Assembly: GCF_001458775.1 (NCBI RefSeq) | Contig: NZ_CZPZ01000006.1 | Coordinates: 1-64,000, forward strand | Direction: 5' to 3' | From: Candidatus Nitrospira nitrificans | GTDB lineage: Bacteria > Nitrospirota > Nitrospiria > Nitrospirales > Nitrospiraceae | Length of the DNA: 64,000 nt | Part shown: positions 15,413-23,887 of the stretch, piece after piece | How positions within the stretch are numbered: the first letter of the stretch is position 1 | Layout: the number at the start of each line of letters is the position of its first letter | Translations under genes and position numbers: made by a program | The notes under the pieces: generated by a model | What the model was told of the DNA's origin: nothing | Seen by the model: the letters and a program-made list of their open reading frames with translations, nothing else | The model's database searches: none

Positions 15413-17044
15413 TCAGGATCGCGTGACGCTCCGTGACGGCTCATTTGCCTCCGGTTGGTGACCGCCCCTTGCCCGCGTGGTCGGTTTCATATCCAGCAGT
15501 TCGCGTACGGAACTTGCCAACGCTTCCGGCGTAAACGGCTTCTGCAGAAAGGCACTCGCCGGGTCGCCGGCTCCGATACCGACATCATCCGTATACCCAG
15601 ATATGAAAAGAAGCTTCAATTCCGGTTTAATCACGCGAAGATGCCGCGCCAGCTCGGTCCCGCTCATCCCCGGCATCACGATATCCGTGAGCAATAGTTT
15701 GAGCTTCCCAATATGCGGAGTGGCCACCAGACAGGCCTCTATGCCGTTTCTTGCTTCGACGATGCGATAGCCCAGCTTACGAAGTTCATCCCGAATGAGC
15801 ACACGAACCTCTTCCTCGTCCTCAACAAGGAGAATGGTTTCATGACCCTCGACCGACTGCGCCTGTACGTTCTCGTCTGCCGGCATCTCAATCTCGCTGA
15901 TCGCGCGCGGGAGGTACACATCAAAGCGCGTCCCCACTCCTATCGCGCTGATCACATCCAATCCTCCGCCATTTTGGGTAATGATACCCAACACGGTCGA
16001 TAGCCCGAGTCCGGTTCCTTTCCCTTCCTCCTTGGTCGTAAAGAATGGCGTGAAGATCTGCGCCTGTACCTCGGGAGACATTCCGCACCCGGTGTCGGAT
16101 ACTGACATCTTCACGTACTCTCCCGGCGGGATCGGATTGACATGATATTTGGGCACATGGTCGAGATCGCCCAACGCGGTCTCAATCGTCAGCTTGCCGC
16201 CGGTCGGCATCGCATCTCGCGCGTTGACCACCAGATTCATCACAATCTGCTCGACAAAGGTAGGGTCGGCTTTGATCCTGAGATCGTCCACGCTCAGCCT
16301 CAGCGCCAGCTGAATATCCGCTCCGATCAACCTCCGAAGCATGCTCTCGCAGTTACGGAGGATGGCGTTCAAGCTCAGGACCTTCGATCCGGAAGGCTGC
16401 TTCTTGCTGAAGGTGAGCAACTGGCGAATGAGCACCCTCGCGCGCTCACCCGCCTTCTGCATCTCTTCCACCCTATTTCTCAGGGGATGATCCGAACCCA
16501 TTTCGCTGAGCAGAACCTGACTCTGTCCCATGATGACCATCAGCAGATTGTTGAAATCGTGTGCCAGGCCGCCCGCCAAACGACCGACGGCCTCGAGTTT
16601 CTGGAGCTGCCGAAGTTGCATCTCGCTTTGTAGCCGCGCATCCTCTGCCTGCTTTCGTGCCGCTCGTGCTTCTCGCTCATGCAGCACGCGGCGTACCGAT
16701 GGAACAAGTCGACCTAATCTTTCTTTGGAAATGCAATCCGTTGCGCCGCCATGCATGTGCTCGATACACCGCGTCTCAGCATGTGCCGCCGAGATAAAGA
16801 TAAACGGCACGTCAGGAGCCGCCTGTTGAGCCACCGCGAGAGCGCCCCCCTCCTCAAACCCATGAAGGAAGAATTCGGCCAAGATGAGGTCCACCTGACC
16901 ATCGTTCAGAGCGGCAATAAAGGTGTCGCGAGTGTCCACCCGTCGTATCACACACGACAGCCCTCCCTCGACCAACAGGGCCTCGATGCGATCGGCATCT
17001 TGTGGGTTCGTCTCCAGATGCAAGACTCTCAGCGCAGTCGTCAT
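15413..17044 (-). CDS. Hybrid histidine kinase, REC-HisKA-HATPase-REC
   Basis: Starting at ATG 17044 (seven bases after the preceding stop), this 543-residue soluble protein begins with a receiver-like domain (about 1-120), then HisKA ('VGRLAGGLAHDFNNLLMVIM'), HATPase ('NPIPPGEYVKMSVSDTGCGM', 'GKGTGLGLSTVLGIITQNGG') and a C-terminal receiver ('LLLTDIVMPGMSG'). In the first receiver the phospho-acceptor position reads L-A-E-F-F where D is usual, so that domain may not be phosphorylated. It is the last gene of a three-gene phosphorelay. An upstream GTG at 17098 would overlap the regulator gene and is less likely. Confidence 0.82.
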   Translation of the reverse strand: MTTALRVLHLETNPQDADRIEALLVEGGLSCVIRRVDTRDTFIAALNDGQVDLILAEFFLHGFEEGGALAVAQQAAPDVPFIFISAAHAETRCIEHMHGGATDCISKERLGRLVPSVRRVLHEREARAARKQAEDARLQSEMQLRQLQKLEAVGRLAGGLAHDFNNLLMVIMGQSQVLLSEMGSDHPLRNRVEEMQKAGERARVLIRQLLTFSKKQPSGSKVLSLNAILRNCESMLRRLIGADIQLALRLSVDDLRIKADPTFVEQIVMNLVVNARDAMPTGGKLTIETALGDLDHVPKYHVNPIPPGEYVKMSVSDTGCGMSPEVQAQIFTPFFTTKEEGKGTGLGLSTVLGIITQNGGGLDVISAIGVGTRFDVYLPRAISEIEMPADENVQAQSVEGHETILLVEDEEEVRVLIRDELRKLGYRIVEARNGIEACLVATPHIGKLKLLLTDIVMPGMSGTELARHLRVIKPELKLLFISGYTDDVGIGAGDPASAFLQKPFTPEALASSVRELLDMKPTTRARGGHQPEANEPSRSVTRS

Positions 17045-17051
17045 GGCAAGA

Positions 17052-17507
17052 TCAGTCGGTGGAACGGCACTTTTCAGGAGGGGGTTCATTGATGACACCC
17101 CAGAATGTTCCCAGCTCTTTGACCGCGGACAAGAACTTGTGAAACTCCACGGGCTTGACGACGTAAGCGTTAGCCCCTAAGGCATAGCTCTCCGACAGGT
17201 CGCGTTCCTCTCGCGAAGAGGTCAGCATCACCACAGGAATCGGACGAAGGTCGACGTCCGCCTTGATGGCACGCAAGACCTCCAGGCCGTTTACTTTCGG
17301 CATTTTGAGGTCAAGAAACACAACGGCTGGATTCCCTTTCAGCCGTGACTTGAATTGCCCGCGATAATACAAGTAGTCCAACACCTCGGCACCGTCATGG
17401 CACAGCACGACTTTGTCGGAAATATGCTCTGCCTCCATCGCAGCTAAAGCCAGCTCGGCGTCTCTCGGGTTATCCTCTGCGAGGAGGATCGGTTTGGCCG
17501 CAGTCAT
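17052..17507 (-). CDS. Single-domain response regulator (Rcp1-like)
   Basis: A 151-residue receiver without an output domain: 'PILLAEDNPRDAELALAAME', the phospho-acceptor in 'AVVFLDLKMPKVNGLEVLRA', 'VVMLTSSREERDL' and the conserved Lys in 'AYVVKPVEF'. This resembles Rcp1-type partners of phytochrome-like or CHASE3 kinases. The start overlaps the stop of the upstream kinase (ATGA), and the downstream hybrid kinase begins eight bases later. It likely shuttles phosphate between the two kinases or to an unlinked protein. Confidence 0.85.
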   Translation of the reverse strand: MTAAKPILLAEDNPRDAELALAAMEAEHISDKVVLCHDGAEVLDYLYYRGQFKSRLKGNPAVVFLDLKMPKVNGLEVLRAIKADVDLRPIPVVMLTSSREERDLSESYALGANAYVVKPVEFHKFLSAVKELGTFWGVINEPPPEKCRSTD

Positions 17508-18994
17508 GAGTCTCGCCTCCTTCGTGGAAGCAGGACGTAGAACGTCGCTCCCTTGTCCGGCACACTTTCGGCCCAGGTCCGTCCCCCATGGCGATGAACG
17601 ATCCGACGAACGTTGGCGAGGCCGATGCCGGTGCCTTCAAACTCGTCGGCTCGGTGCAGTCTCTGAAACACTCCGAATAGTTTGGGGGCATATTGCATGT
17701 CGAATCCCACGCCATTGTCGCGGACGAAAAGAACGATCTCCGTCGAGCTGGGGTGCTCGACACCAATCTCAATCGTGGCGATCGGCCTGGTGCTCGTAAA
17801 CTTCACGGCATTGGCGATCAAGTTCATAAACACCTGTCGGAGCATGGCCGGATCACCCTGTACTTCAGGCAGTGCAGCGATTGTCCATGATATCTCTCGT
17901 CCTTGCAAGTCCAAGCGGAGATCGGAAAGGATGTTCGTGATCAACTGATCCAGATTGACGGCGGTATGAAGCATTTCTTGCCGCCCCATGCGAGAAAATA
18001 CCAACAAGTCGTCGATCAGCTCTCCCATCTGTTTGGCGGAATCGGAGATCATCTGCAAATATCGAGCAGCCTTGTCGCTCAGAGACTGTTCCACCGCTTT
18101 TCCTAAGAGCGCGGCGTAGCCGTCGATGTGTCGCAGCGGGGCTCGGAGGTCGTGGGAAACGGAATAACTGAACGCTTCCAGCTCCTTATTTGCCGCCTCC
18201 AAGAGTTCTCCTCGCCGTTGTAGCTCTCCTGCCACACGTCGCCGTTCCGTGATGTCATGACGAATGAGATAGTACACCCATGCCAGCAAAACCAGTTGCA
18301 GCAATGCACCGATGCCGAGAAGCACGATGGTGGTCTTGGTCCCGGCTGAAGATTCCACGACACGCCGCCCTATTGCCTGTCGCTCATGCAAGTCCATTTC
18401 CGCAATAATGTGATGAATCACGCCAAGCTCACGTTTTCCGGCCCCTTCAAAAGCTATTTTCTTGACGGCTCGGAAGCCGCCCTCTTGAAATTGGGCTGTC
18501 GCTTTTGATTCCGCGTTCAGTTGCCGGTCCATCATCCTATCGAGGAGCACGACCCGTTGTTGCTGCTCCGGTGATTCACGGATCAAGTCCGTGAGATATG
18601 CGGTGAGTGTCGGCTCTTGCTTCACAACCTTCTTGTAAGCTTCCAGATACGACGCCTCTCCCGTCACCAAATAACGACGATGTGTATCTTCGGCTTCGCT
18701 CATCGCCACATCGATATTATTGAGGAGTTGAATGAGCTCCTGACCGTGGCCATCCAATTCCCTGTTCGTAAGGAGGATGTTCATATTGTGATACGATATT
18801 GCGCTCACGATAAGAATCCCCACGAACACCAAGCTGAAACCGGCTAACACCCGTTGCTCAATGGTCAGTCGGTAAAACCACGCGACTGCAACATAGTACA
18901 AACGGGATGAGCCGGCGGAAACGGAGGATGTAGGTGCGGGTCTCTCAGTCGCTAAGGAAGGAGCTTGTGATTGATGGTTGGAGGCTGATTCCAT
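17504..18994 (-). CDS. Membrane histidine kinase with CHASE3 sensor domain
   Basis: 496 residues. A first membrane helix ('VLAGFSLVFVGILIVSAIS') precedes a periplasmic CHASE3-type helical sensor (about 65-225; 'AEDTHRRYLVTGEASYLEAY'), followed by a second helix ('TTIVLLGIGALLQLVLLAWV'). A coiled linker leads to HisKA ('FSYSVSHDLRAPLRHIDGYA') and HATPase ('QVFMNLIANAVKFT', 'VRDNGVGFDMQY', 'GTGIGLANVRRIVHRHGG'). The C-terminal architecture is like bacteriophytochrome-type kinases. The signal sensed is unknown. It is the promoter-proximal gene of the relay. Confidence 0.87.
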   Translation of the reverse strand: MESASNHQSQAPSLATERPAPTSSVSAGSSRLYYVAVAWFYRLTIEQRVLAGFSLVFVGILIVSAISYHNMNILLTNRELDGHGQELIQLLNNIDVAMSEAEDTHRRYLVTGEASYLEAYKKVVKQEPTLTAYLTDLIRESPEQQQRVVLLDRMMDRQLNAESKATAQFQEGGFRAVKKIAFEGAGKRELGVIHHIIAEMDLHERQAIGRRVVESSAGTKTTIVLLGIGALLQLVLLAWVYYLIRHDITERRRVAGELQRRGELLEAANKELEAFSYSVSHDLRAPLRHIDGYAALLGKAVEQSLSDKAARYLQMISDSAKQMGELIDDLLVFSRMGRQEMLHTAVNLDQLITNILSDLRLDLQGREISWTIAALPEVQGDPAMLRQVFMNLIANAVKFTSTRPIATIEIGVEHPSSTEIVLFVRDNGVGFDMQYAPKLFGVFQRLHRADEFEGTGIGLANVRRIVHRHGGRTWAESVPDKGATFYVLLPRRRRDS

Positions 18995-19104
18995 CGATCA
19001 GGATGACTTGCATCACGACACTTCGGTGAGCGTACGGAAACCGGACGGTGAAACCGAATCCCACTGGTAATTGTAGCAGAACTCTTGCACTGTGGAAGCA
19101 GAAA

Positions 19105-20601
19105 CTACCCGCCCAGCGAGGAGCCCGGAGGAGTGATCGTCACCGAAGAGCCGCCAAAAGTGGAGAACATGAGAGTCGCGGAGACGACCCAGTCCGTGAA
19201 CGGTTGCGGATAAATGCCGATCACCAACGTCCCGGCTAACCCGACATAGATCACCGCCTTCATCGGGCCGGAAATGGCGATCGGAGAAGAATCGATCGGC
19301 TCATTGATATACATCTGTTTCACGACGATGAGGTAATAGTACATCGAGATCACGATGTTGATCAGACCAACCGCGATCAATGTATAGAGGCCTTCTTTGA
19401 TGGCCGCCACGAAAATGTAGAGTTTGCCGATAAACCCGGCGAGAGGCGGCACTCCAGCGAGCGACAGGAGAAACAGCAACATCGCAAACGCCAGAAACGG
19501 CGACCGTCGGCTGAGGCCTCGGTAATCCGAGATTTCATCCGTTCCGATCGCTTGGCTGACCGCAATCACGACCGCAAAGGCCCCGATATTCGCAAACAAA
19601 TACGCGAGAAGATAAAACAAAATGGCATCGGTTCCCATTTTGGTGCCTGCCGCAAGGCCGATCAAGACATTCCCCACTTGAGCGATACCGGAATAGGCCA
19701 GCAGCCGCTTAATGTTGCGCTGCGCAATGGCCACGATATTGGCGTAGGTCATCGAGAGGATGGACACCGCCACTAAGAGAACCACCCATAACGGCTTGAA
19801 TGTTCCCAAGGCGACCAGGACGATGCGGAGCAAGATCGCAAAAGCTGCCGCCTTTGGGGCAATCGACAAAAAGGTCGTTACGGGAGTCGGAGCTCCATGG
19901 TAAGTATCGGGAATCCATGAGTGGAATGGAACGGCACCGACCTTGAATCCCAGGGCGGCAAAAATCAGCAGAAACCCAATGATCAAGCCCGGCGTCGGCT
20001 GAGCGGATGTCATGTCCGAGAACACGAGCTTGCCGGTTTCACCGTAGACGAGGCTGATCCCGTAGGCAAGCAAACCAGCGGCAAGGACGCCCAGGATAAA
20101 AAACTTGAGCCCTCCTTCGTTCGAAGCCAAATCATCACGCAGATACGAGACCAGAATGTAGAACCCGAGCGTTGCAAACTCCAGACTGACGAAGACAGAC
20201 AGCAGGTCATTGGCGGACGCCATGAACATCATGCCCAGTGCCGACATGACGACGAGGCAATAATATTCCCCCCTAAAAAGCGTGAAGCGATTGACGTACT
20301 CGATCGACGCAAGGATGACGAGTATCGTGGCTCCGAGAATAAGGACTTTGAAAAAAATCGCCATGCGATCCAGCACGAACATGTTGCTGAACAGCGTGCC
20401 TGAAATATGGTTCATATCAAACCATGCCAAGCAGCCAAGGGTGCCGGCAAGACCTGCGACGCTGAGATAGGCCAATCGCTCTTTCGGGATGCGCGGAAGG
20501 GAGAAATCAACGATGAGCACCACACAGAGCCAGCAAGTCAGAAAGATCTCCGGCAATAACAGTAGAAGATCGGAAAAGCTCATATTCAGCGAGAACGTCA
20601 T
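19105..20601 (-). CDS. nuoN: NADH-quinone oxidoreductase subunit N
   Basis: 498 residues with about 14 membrane helices of the antiporter-like fold. Diagnostic stretches are 'ASANDLLSVFVSLEFATLGF', 'GAVPFHSWIPDTYHGAPTPV', 'RNIKRLLAYSGIAQVGNVL' and 'AGVPPLAGFIGKLYIF'. It is one of the proton-pumping subunits of complex I. It is the last gene of the operon. Its ATG overlaps the stop of the second nuoM (ATGA). A second ATG six codons downstream is a possible start. Confidence 0.93.
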   Translation of the reverse strand: MTFSLNMSFSDLLLLLPEIFLTCWLCVVLIVDFSLPRIPKERLAYLSVAGLAGTLGCLAWFDMNHISGTLFSNMFVLDRMAIFFKVLILGATILVILASIEYVNRFTLFRGEYYCLVVMSALGMMFMASANDLLSVFVSLEFATLGFYILVSYLRDDLASNEGGLKFFILGVLAAGLLAYGISLVYGETGKLVFSDMTSAQPTPGLIIGFLLIFAALGFKVGAVPFHSWIPDTYHGAPTPVTTFLSIAPKAAAFAILLRIVLVALGTFKPLWVVLLVAVSILSMTYANIVAIAQRNIKRLLAYSGIAQVGNVLIGLAAGTKMGTDAILFYLLAYLFANIGAFAVVIAVSQAIGTDEISDYRGLSRRSPFLAFAMLLFLLSLAGVPPLAGFIGKLYIFVAAIKEGLYTLIAVGLINIVISMYYYLIVVKQMYINEPIDSSPIAISGPMKAVIYVGLAGTLVIGIYPQPFTDWVVSATLMFSTFGGSSVTITPPGSSLGG

Positions 20602-22304
20602 TTCTGACCCCGTGAGGGATTATGGGTGGGGAAGACGGGGCTGTTCGCAACCAGCGGGGGCAGAGACGGCTCAGCCGACATCGCATCACGTTTCACGTTT
20701 AACGTTTCACGCTCTTCCGAGGCGATGGGAACCACGCGCGTAATCCGCGCGACTAACGGATCGACTCCGGACCGAACGACATCATACAAATGCATCGGAA
20801 AAATCCCGAATCCGATGCTGATCGAGATCATGATCAACAGCGGGAGGCGATCGACCGTAGAGATCGCATCGTGCGCATGACTGTACTTTTGGTTCATCGG
20901 ACCGTAGAAAAGACCTCGCATCATTTTAAACAGGTAGGCCAAGGTCAATACGATCCCTAACATGGCCACGATGACTTGGAGCGGGTACTTGTCCCAACTT
21001 CCGACAATGATCATGATCTCGGCAATGAAATTCACCGTGCCGGGCATCCCGATCGACGCCATACACCCTACGACAAAACACACCGAGATAAACGGCATCT
21101 TGTTCGAAAGACCGCCCAACGAGGGGATGTCACGCGTATGGGTCTGATCATAGACCCACCCGGCCATCGCGAAGAGCATGCCGGTCGCCATCGCGTGGGC
21201 GAACATGTAGATCACGGCCCCGCTCAAGCTGATGTAATTCAGCGCGGCCATTCCCAAGAAGACATAGCCCATGTGGCTGGAACTGGAATAACCGATCACG
21301 TATTTGGTGTCCTTGGCGTAAAAGGCGACAAAACCACCATAGATAATACTGAACATGCAGAGAACAGCGGCGATCGGCATCAGTTCTCTGGTCGTTTCCG
21401 GAAGAATTTCGAAGGCCACGCGAATAATCGAAAAGTGTCCGAGCTTCATCAACACGCCCGCATGAAGCATGCTGGTTGCGGCCGGCGCAGCCGCATGGCC
21501 GACCGGAGACCATGAGTGCAACGGCCACAGTGGAGCGATCGAGGCAAACCCGAAAAACACCAACACCCAGATGATCTTGTCCAACGTCGTGCCGAGCACC
21601 GGAATATTCATGAAGTTGGCCTGCTCGCGGAGCACCAGAATATCGAAGGTGTTCAGACCGGAATATTTATAGATGAGTAAGATGCCCATCAGCGCAACGA
21701 CGGCAAACGCCGACAGAAAGAGCACCAGTTTCATCGCCGCATATTCTTTGCTGTTCGATCCGAAATTGAGGATAAACCCGACTGAGTCCCGCAGCTTCAT
21801 GCCTTCGGAATCGGTCATCTCCAAATACTTCTTGGTGTGGCTCCCCCACATCCCCAACAACAAATACATCGGAATGACCGACATCTCGTAAAAGAAATAG
21901 AGGAAAAACAGGTCGAGGGACATGAACACACCGATCGTGGCCGCAGCCAAGATCAGGAGCCAGATGTAAAACTCCTTCGCGCGATCCTTGATATGCCACG
22001 ACACGAAAATTCCGGCAAACAGCAAAATCGATGAGGCCAGGACGAGAGGTGTGCCGATCCCGTCCACACCAAGATGCAGTGAAATACCGAGCTGTTTCGA
22101 CCATTCATATTTCTGGACGAACTGAAACCCACCCTTCACCGGATCATACGCATAAAAGAGATAGATGGACGCAAGCAGCGACACAAACGCGGCGCACGCC
22201 GCGACGCTTCGAACGAGCAGAGGTTGCCGATTGGAAATAAAAATCAATGCGAGGGCGCCGGCGAACGGCGCAAAGAGGATATAGAGCAGTGCGTATTCTC
22301 CCAT
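20598..22304 (-). CDS. nuoM: NADH-quinone oxidoreductase subunit M, second copy
   Basis: A 568-residue antiporter-like subunit with 'LFFLYFFYEMSVIPMYLLLG', 'APLWPLHSWSPVGHAAAPAA', 'AKDTKYVIGYSSSSHMGYVF' and 'IGMPGTVNFIAEIMIIVGSW'. It lies between nuoM and nuoN and is clearly distinct from the 519-residue copy. Two adjacent nuoM genes define the '2M' complex I described in Nitrospira and some other lineages, in which an extra antiporter module should add a proton channel. In the TM12 glycine-rich region it has GMPGTVNF where the other copy has GLPGTNGF. The last 45 or so residues are not membrane-like and are partly encoded by a heptamer repeat. Confidence 0.9.
   Translation of the reverse strand: MGEYALLYILFAPFAGALALIFISNRQPLLVRSVAACAAFVSLLASIYLFYAYDPVKGGFQFVQKYEWSKQLGISLHLGVDGIGTPLVLASSILLFAGIFVSWHIKDRAKEFYIWLLILAAATIGVFMSLDLFFLYFFYEMSVIPMYLLLGMWGSHTKKYLEMTDSEGMKLRDSVGFILNFGSNSKEYAAMKLVLFLSAFAVVALMGILLIYKYSGLNTFDILVLREQANFMNIPVLGTTLDKIIWVLVFFGFASIAPLWPLHSWSPVGHAAAPAATSMLHAGVLMKLGHFSIIRVAFEILPETTRELMPIAAVLCMFSIIYGGFVAFYAKDTKYVIGYSSSSHMGYVFLGMAALNYISLSGAVIYMFAHAMATGMLFAMAGWVYDQTHTRDIPSLGGLSNKMPFISVCFVVGCMASIGMPGTVNFIAEIMIIVGSWDKYPLQVIVAMLGIVLTLAYLFKMMRGLFYGPMNQKYSHAHDAISTVDRLPLLIMISISIGFGIFPMHLYDVVRSGVDPLVARITRVVPIASEERETLNVKRDAMSAEPSLPPLVANSPVFPTHNPSRGQK
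20691..20711. repeat. Heptamer repeat (TTTMACG)x3 inside the second nuoM
   Basis: Three contiguous heptamers, TTTCACG, TTTAACG and TTTCACG, preceded by ATCACG. On the coding (minus) strand they encode 'RETLNVKRD' in the C-terminal tail. A related four-unit array lies at 30211-30238 in the same operon. They look like a dispersed short repeat captured in frame. Confidence 0.6.
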
Positions 22305-22312
22305 CTCGTGAC

Positions 22313-23872
22313 CTAATACCCTCTTCCGGTTCGGTTGTCTTGCAGCGACACGTTCGTCTCCTGTTGGACTCGATCAACAAGTGCTTGGATTGATCCATTC
22401 ATGATTCGCAAGAACGGCGACGGATACAGCCCGATCCAAAGAATCATGACGGACAGGGACACCGCAATGATCTTCTCGCGCGGTTGCAGATCGCTCATGG
22501 TCCCCTTCACCGCGGCACCCAACGGTCCAAGCATCGAACGTTCGTAGTACCACAGAAAATAGGCGGCGCCGAAAATGACGCCCAGAACGGCAATGGCACC
22601 GATCCACCATTTGGCCTTAAACGCCCCCAACAAAATAAGGAACTCGCCGACAAAACCGTTGGTGCCGGGAAGTCCGATCGACGCCAGCCCGATAATGAGA
22701 AAGAAGGTCGCCAGCAGAGGCACTTGTTTCGCCATTCCACCGAACGCCGATAGCTGGGTCGTTTGCTGCCGAGAGTAGAGAAACCCGGCGATAAAGAAGA
22801 GCCCCGCCGTGCTGAAGCCCAGATTGATCATCGTGAGCAAGCTGCCCTGCAAACCTTGATAGTTCAAGGCGAACAATCCCACGACGACGAAGCCAAGATG
22901 ACTGACGCTGCTGTAGGCGAGCAAGCGTCGAAAATCGGCTTGAACCAAAGCCATCCACGCTCCATAGAGAATTGCGCAGAGACCGAGCACGACCACGACC
23001 ATCACGACCGTCTCGCTTTTTGACGCATCCGGGAGCAGTGGAATGCTGAAGCGCATGAAACCGAACGTGCCCAATTTCAAGCCCGCCAAGACCACCGCCA
23101 TCCCGATCGGGCCCTCCAAGAGCGCATCGGGCAGCCATGTGTGAAAGGGAAACACGGGCGCTTTGAACGCAAATCCCAAGAACATCAGCCAAAAGATGAC
23201 GAGTTGCTGAGAGACCGGAATCGGCACCGTCAGGAGATCGAGGAGGTCAAACGAATAGGTCTGATCCGTGTGATGCAGCAACGCCCACTGATGATAATTG
23301 ATATTCAACAAGGCGATGCCGACCAGCATGAATACGCTGCCCAAGAGCGTATACAGGACGAACTTCAACGCGGCATAGTGACGCTCCGCTCCTCCCCCCC
23401 ACAGCTTGATCAAAAAGTAGCTGGGAATCAGCATGAGTTCCCAGAACACGAAGAACAGAATCAAATCTAGCGAGACGAACACGCCCATCGTCGTCGTCTC
23501 GAGCGCTAACAGACACATCATGTACAGTTTGACTTGATGTCGGATCGTATCCCATGAGTACACCACCACCAAGACCGTCAGAAAGGCCGTGAGCCCGACG
23601 AACAATACGCTGATTCCATCGACTGCCAGGTGATAGCTGATGCCTAAGGCCGGAATCCATTGAACACGTTCTGTAAACTGCATGGCGGCCGATTCCGGCA
23701 CGAAACGCAGCAGGACAAATACGGAGAGCGCAAGTTCCACGAGCGCAATCGTGAGAGCTGAGGTCCGCACCAGGTCCTCGTCGTCGAACAGCCAGAGCAC
23801 GGCCGCTCCGACAACCGGGAGGAAGAGAATACAGGAGAGAATCGGGAATCCGGCTGTGAGTTCTTCGAGCAT
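22313..23872 (-). CDS. nuoM: NADH-quinone oxidoreductase subunit M, first copy
   Basis: 519 residues, close to the standard NuoM length. It shows 'LILFFVFWELMLIPSYFLIK', 'APVFPFHTWLPDALLEGPIG', 'VQADFRRLLAYSSVSHLGFV' and 'IGLPGTNGFVGEFLILLGAF'. The essential Glu in 'FWELMLIP' and the Lys/His-bearing channel regions are present. It follows nuoL with 15 bases between them and precedes the second nuoM with eight bases. It is the more canonical of the two copies. Confidence 0.93.
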   Translation of the reverse strand: MLEELTAGFPILSCILFLPVVGAAVLWLFDDEDLVRTSALTIALVELALSVFVLLRFVPESAAMQFTERVQWIPALGISYHLAVDGISVLFVGLTAFLTVLVVVYSWDTIRHQVKLYMMCLLALETTTMGVFVSLDLILFFVFWELMLIPSYFLIKLWGGGAERHYAALKFVLYTLLGSVFMLVGIALLNINYHQWALLHHTDQTYSFDLLDLLTVPIPVSQQLVIFWLMFLGFAFKAPVFPFHTWLPDALLEGPIGMAVVLAGLKLGTFGFMRFSIPLLPDASKSETVVMVVVVLGLCAILYGAWMALVQADFRRLLAYSSVSHLGFVVVGLFALNYQGLQGSLLTMINLGFSTAGLFFIAGFLYSRQQTTQLSAFGGMAKQVPLLATFFLIIGLASIGLPGTNGFVGEFLILLGAFKAKWWIGAIAVLGVIFGAAYFLWYYERSMLGPLGAAVKGTMSDLQPREKIIAVSLSVMILWIGLYPSPFLRIMNGSIQALVDRVQQETNVSLQDNRTGRGY

Positions 23873-23887
23873 GAAAGACCGTCTAAC

